DNA of 35,694 nucleotides from JAOUGY01 sp050329955 (GTDB lineage Bacteria > Actinomycetota > Acidimicrobiia > Spongiisociales > ZC4RG35). The stretch spans positions 1-35,694 of the forward strand of contig JBHJOH010000067.1 in NCBI GenBank assembly GCA_050329955.1, read 5' to 3'. The position numbers and the translations under genes were made by a program. The notes below the pieces were generated by a model. That model worked only from the letters and a program-made list of their open reading frames with translations, made no database searches and was not told the DNA's origin. Position 1 is the stretch's first letter; each line of letters starts with the position of its first letter. This document shows positions 32,910 through 35,694 of the stretch, piece by piece.

Positions 32910-34859
32910 ATGCTGTTCGACTACACCGGTGTCACCGCCGACTCGATCCGTCTGACCGTCGAAACCGCCATCGCCGAGGCGGAGGCGATCGTGAACCGGG
33001 TGATGGACGGGGATCACGACACCTTCGAGCGGGTGATGGCACCGCTCGAGGACGCCGGCAACATCATGGCCCGCACCTATGGCACCACCGCCTTCCTGGG
33101 ATACGTGCACCCCGACGCCCAGATCCGCGGCGTGGGCAAGGAAGTCGAAGAGCGTATCTCCAAATGGGGCGTCGAACTGGCCTTCCGCGACGACCTGTAC
33201 GCCGCCGTCAAGGCGTACTCGGCAAGCGCTGACGCCGCCGGCCTCACCGGCGACCGGGTCCGGCTGCTCGAGTTCACGCTGCGCGACTTCCGCAAGGCCG
33301 GTCACGAGCTCACCCCCGAAGCCCGGGCCCGGGTCAAGGACCTCACCAACCGCCTGGTCGAACTGGGTGTCGCCTTCGAACACAACATCGCCGAAGACAC
33401 CTCGAAAGTGGAGGTGACGCCCGCAGACCTGGCCGGGCTGCCACCCGGGTTCGCCGAATCGCTCGAACCGGGTGACCGGCCCGGAATGCTGGCCGTTTCG
33501 ATGGCCTACCCCCATGTCATCCCCGTCCTCGACAACGCCGACCAACGGCACTTCCGCGCCGCCGTTCACTCCGCCTTCAACTCCCGGGCGATCGAGACGA
33601 ACCGGCCCATCCTCGAAGAGGCGGTGGCCATTCGCGGCGAAATCGCCTCCCTGTTCGGACGACCATCGTGGGCGCACCACCAACTCGACGAGAAGATGGC
33701 CCAAACCCCTGAGCGGGTCGACCAGTTCCTGGCGTCGCTGCGCGGCCCACTGACCGAGGCGGCCACCGGTGAAATCGCCCGGATGGCGGCACTGCTCGCA
33801 GCCGACACCGGCGACACCGAGCTGCAGCTCTACGACTGGCGGTACTACGACACCCGACTCCGACGCACCGAATACGGCGTCGACCAGGCAGCCGTGTCCG
33901 AATACTTCCCCCTCGACCGGGTCACCACCGGCATGCTCGAGTTGACCGGAGAAGTGTTCGGCCTCAGCTACACCCAGGTCGACGCACCCAGCTGGCATCC
34001 CGACGTGACCACCTACCTGATCTCCGATGCCGCCTCAGGCGATCCCATCGCACACTTTCACATGGATCTGTTCCCGCGCGAGGGCAAGTTCAGCCATGCC
34101 GCCGCCTTCCCCCTCGTCCAGGGACGCCGCAACCCCGACGGCACCTACCAGATGCCGGTATCGGCCATCGTTGCCAACTTCACCAAGCCGGTCGGAGACC
34201 GTCCGTCGCTGCTCACCCACCAGGAAGTGGAGACGTTCTTCCACGAGTTCGGCCACATCCTCCACCAAACCCTCACCACGGTCGACCTGCTCCGCTTCTC
34301 GGGAACCTCCACCGAACGGGACTTCGTCGAAGCCCCCAGCCAGATCATGGAGCACTGGACCTGGAAGCCCGACGTGCTGGCCCGCTTCGCCCGACACCAC
34401 CAAACCGGCCAACCCATCCCGGTCGAAATGGTGGAGCAGCTGGCGTCGGCCAAACAGCTCAACGTGGCGATCGCCACCCTGCGCCAGATGCAGTTCGCCC
34501 TCCTCGACATGCGCCTGCACGACGCCACCACCCCCAAGGATCTCGACCGCATCGTGGAAGAGGCGACATCGGTAGCCCTGCTGCCGCTGGTCGAAGGCAC
34601 CTTCTTCCCCGCCAGCTTCGGACACCTGCTCGGAGGCTACGACGCCGGCTACTACGGATACCTGTGGTCGGAGGTCTACGGCGACGACATGTTCAGCCGG
34701 TTCGAAGAAGAGGGATACACCAGCCCCACGGTGGGTATGGACTACCGGCGGACCATCCTGGAGCAAGGCGGAACCAAGGACGGGATGGATCTGCTCCGGG
34801 ACTTCCTCGGACGGGAACCCAACAACGAGGCCTTCCTCCGGAACCTCGGCATCGGCTAG
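32910..34859 (+). CDS. M3-family metallopeptidase (oligopeptidase A / thimet-like)
   Basis: A 649-aa cytoplasmic zinc peptidase that cuts oligopeptides. The zinc motif HEFGH is at 445-449 (His445, Glu446, His449), and the third ligand is Glu474 in DFVEAPSQIMEHW, the family pattern. The N-terminal helical domain (about 5-330) is family typical, and SFGHLLGGYDAGYYGYLWSE near 585 is the substrate-channel segment. Length equals bacterial oligopeptidase A/Dcp-type members. The frame is open 8 codons further upstream, but the ATG at 32910 has TATGGT at 7 nt. No secretion signal is seen. Confidence 0.94.
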   Translation: MLFDYTGVTADSIRLTVETAIAEAEAIVNRVMDGDHDTFERVMAPLEDAGNIMARTYGTTAFLGYVHPDAQIRGVGKEVEERISKWGVELAFRDDLYAAVKAYSASADAAGLTGDRVRLLEFTLRDFRKAGHELTPEARARVKDLTNRLVELGVAFEHNIAEDTSKVEVTPADLAGLPPGFAESLEPGDRPGMLAVSMAYPHVIPVLDNADQRHFRAAVHSAFNSRAIETNRPILEEAVAIRGEIASLFGRPSWAHHQLDEKMAQTPERVDQFLASLRGPLTEAATGEIARMAALLAADTGDTELQLYDWRYYDTRLRRTEYGVDQAAVSEYFPLDRVTTGMLELTGEVFGLSYTQVDAPSWHPDVTTYLISDAASGDPIAHFHMDLFPREGKFSHAAAFPLVQGRRNPDGTYQMPVSAIVANFTKPVGDRPSLLTHQEVETFFHEFGHILHQTLTTVDLLRFSGTSTERDFVEAPSQIMEHWTWKPDVLARFARHHQTGQPIPVEMVEQLASAKQLNVAIATLRQMQFALLDMRLHDATTPKDLDRIVEEATSVALLPLVEGTFFPASFGHLLGGYDAGYYGYLWSEVYGDDMFSRFEEEGYTSPTVGMDYRRTILEQGGTKDGMDLLRDFLGREPNNEAFLRNLGIG

Positions 34860-34890
34860 CCCAGCAGGCGGGCCCGAAACCCAGACCCGG

Positions 34891-34908
34891 GAACCGAAAA
34901 GGCGGTTC
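34891..34908 (+). terminator. Weak hairpin after the M3 peptidase gene
   Basis: GAACCG (34891-34896) pairs with CGGTTC (34903-34908) around a 6-nt loop. It lacks a T tract, so it is at best a weak terminator. Confidence 0.3.
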
Positions 34909-35017
34909 AGGCGTCTCATAGACATGCCGACGGAGGACTGTGAACGGAACCTTCACCGGCCGTTTACGGGGTCTTTAGAAGTCCCGTCACATAATCATCG
35001 AAAGTCGAAATCCAGAA

Positions 35018-35076
35018 CCGACGTTGCTTCGTATACACGGTGAGAACTGGGAAGAAACCAGCTCCCACCGACGTTG
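35018..35076 (+). promoter_or_regulatory. Structured leader of the zinc protein gene
   Basis: GGTGAGAACTGG (35039-35050) pairs with CCAGCTCCCACC (35058-35069) at 10 of 12 positions around a 7-nt A-rich loop. The hairpin is framed by two copies of CCGACGTTG, at 35018-35026 and 35068-35076. It lies upstream of the ribosome site, in the 251-bp space after the peptidase gene, where no other gene is seen. Confidence 0.4.
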
Positions 35077-35110
35077 GTCAGGTGGACGGCCCCAGCGAGA
35101 GGAGGCCCTT

Positions 35111-35305
35111 ATGTCAGATACGATGAAAGGCCAATCGATCAAGGGCGTGACCCGCCCATCGAAAGATTTCGGTGAAGGTCGCGTCTGTGCGGAGACTGAG
35201 TGCGAAACCAAGCTCAGTCGGTACAACCGCCGCGATCATTGCTACACGCACGCTCCCGTCAAGTACCCCCGCGTCCGTGGGCGGATCCTCCCCGAAGGGA
35301 CCTGA
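35111..35305 (+). CDS. Small CCCH-type zinc-binding protein (64 aa)
   Basis: A 64-aa basic protein with the pattern Cys26-x4-Cys31-x12-Cys44-x2-His47 in VCAETECETKLSRYNRRDHC and YTH. One zinc ion is likely bound. Similar short Cys/His proteins with an LSxYN core are found in actinobacteria and are of unknown function. AGGAGG lies 6 nt before the ATG at 35111, a strong ribosome site. It has a structured 5' leader and a strong terminator, so it is a self-contained transcription unit. A small nucleic-acid-binding or translation-linked role is possible but not shown. Confidence 0.75.
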   Translation: MSDTMKGQSIKGVTRPSKDFGEGRVCAETECETKLSRYNRRDHCYTHAPVKYPRVRGRILPEGT

Positions 35306-35383
35306 CCCGGCACGCAGTCCCAGAACCCGGTGAACCGACTCAGGTTCTCTCCCCCTCCCCGAGGGTCGGATCACCGCACCGAG

Positions 35384-35409
35384 AAGGCCCGGCCGCAAGG
35401 CCGGGTCTT
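35384..35409 (+). terminator. Rho-independent terminator after the zinc protein gene
   Basis: AAGGCCCGGCC (35384-35394) pairs with GGCCGGGTCTT (35399-35409), GCAA loop, one G-T pair, followed by CTTCTTA. The 78-bp stretch from the gene's stop to here contains no other gene. Confidence 0.8.
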
Positions 35410-35440
35410 CTTCTTATGCGGCTGGACTTCTCTTATCTGC

Positions 35441-35513
35441 GGCTGGACTTCCGCCTACCGCGCCGAACGGGCTCTCCTTCGTCCACGGGGGCGGAACAGA
35501 CGCCGGTCCAGCC
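35441..35513. repeat. Hairpin unit A
   Basis: Outer stem GGCTGGAC (35441-35448) with GTCCAGCC (35506-35513), inner stem 35449-35455 with 35490-35496. Confidence 0.85.
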
Positions 35514-35522
35514 TTCTCATTC

Positions 35523-35595
35523 GGCCGGACTTCCGCCCACCGGGGCGATCGGGCTCTCCCCCCTCTTCGGGGGCGGAACAGACGCCGGTCCGGCC
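35523..35595. repeat. Hairpin unit B
   Basis: Outer stem GGCCGGAC (35523-35530) with GTCCGGCC (35588-35595), inner stem 35531-35537 with 35572-35578. The apical part differs most from the other two, with a C-rich to G-rich pairing. Confidence 0.85.
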
Positions 35596-35609
35596 GGGCT
35601 GCAACATTC

Positions 35610-35682
35610 GGGCGGACTTCCGCCTACCGCGGCGAACGGGCTCTCCTTCGTCCACGGGGGCGGAACAGACGCCGGTCCGCCC
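35610..35682. repeat. Hairpin unit C
   Basis: Outer stem GGGCGGAC (35610-35617) with GTCCGCCC (35675-35682), inner stem 35618-35624 with 35659-35665. Its 57-nt interior differs from unit A at one base only. Confidence 0.85.
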
Positions 35683-35694
35683 GGGCTGTCATAT

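Larger units (their letters stand above)
35418..35694. repeat. Tandem array of structured hairpin units, continuing past the window end
   Basis: Three full 73-nt units (35441, 35523, 35610) with spacers of 9 and 14 nt, plus a truncated copy of the unit start, GCGGCTGGACTTC, at 35418-35430. Each unit has an outer 8-bp stem, an inner 7-bp stem TTCCGCC with GGCGGAA, a conserved 34-nt apical region and a constant 9-nt bulge CAGACGCCG. No protein function is seen; an arginine-rich frame on the minus strand is most likely chance. The array starts 31 nt after the zinc gene terminator and is cut off by the window end. Confidence 0.85.

Noticed and set aside
35455..35655. Arginine-rich minus-strand frame across the hairpin array
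   Set aside because: Composition follows from GC-rich repeats, and base changes between units respect pairing, not codons.
35418..35694. Integron attC array
   Set aside because: Hairpins lack the GTTRRRY/RYYYAAC core sites, no cassettes lie between them, and no integrase is seen.

Overview
The window is 35.7 kb of GC-rich bacterial DNA with tightly packed chromosomal genes on both strands. Protein types, GC content and the many start codons lying 6-9 nt behind a TANNNT hexamer fit an actinobacterium. A deep-branching or environmental lineage such as Acidimicrobiia is my guess, not proven by the sequence. No rRNA, tRNA, CRISPR array, integrase or insertion-sequence gene is visible.

Layout. 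1-4.3 kb: the 3' end of an amidohydrolase, two REP-like dyads, acetoacetyl-CoA synthetase, and a Schlafen/AlbA-type ATP-binding regulator with a perfect 12-bp operator-like dyad at its promoter. 4.4-8 kb: an acyl-CoA dehydrogenase behind a TetR-type palindrome, then an ABC permease and its ATPase. 8-10.5 kb: purF-purM (purine synthesis), translationally overlapped. 10.7-13.7 kb: a class III aminotransferase, a lipoprotein, a strong terminator and nth (base excision repair). 13.7-18.1 kb: a double-GNAT acetyltransferase, an EamA transporter and acetyl-CoA synthetase, the last flanked on both sides by arrays of 7-nt words. 18.1-21.7 kb: a multi-pass membrane protein with a C-terminal hydrolase domain, then a thioesterase / HAD hydrolase / CoA-binding protein cluster. 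21.7-25.9 kb: two doubtful or small genes, a nitroreductase, Dps, an Lnt homologue lacking the catalytic cysteine, and manA. 26-28.3 kb: an inositol-monophosphatase-family enzyme overlapping an amidohydrolase. 28.4-30.2 kb: a flotillin/NfeD membrane pair. 30.3-34.9 kb: a VOC protein, a GH42 beta-galactosidase and an M3 peptidase. 35-35.7 kb: a 64-aa CCCH zinc protein with a structured leader and terminator, then three tandem 73-nt hairpin units cut off by the window end.

Most genes are core metabolism or housekeeping: activation of acetate and acetoacetate, beta-oxidation, purine synthesis, DNA repair, iron storage and sugar metabolism. The unusual material is between genes. The strongest signal is the tandem hairpin array at the right end, whose outer stem shows compensatory base changes between copies, evidence that the fold itself is kept. 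The second is a set of intergenic mosaics of 7- and 8-nt tandem words, resembling in form (not sequence) the short tandemly repeated repetitive elements of cyanobacteria. The third is the split between leaderless and Shine-Dalgarno genes, readable directly from the sequence.
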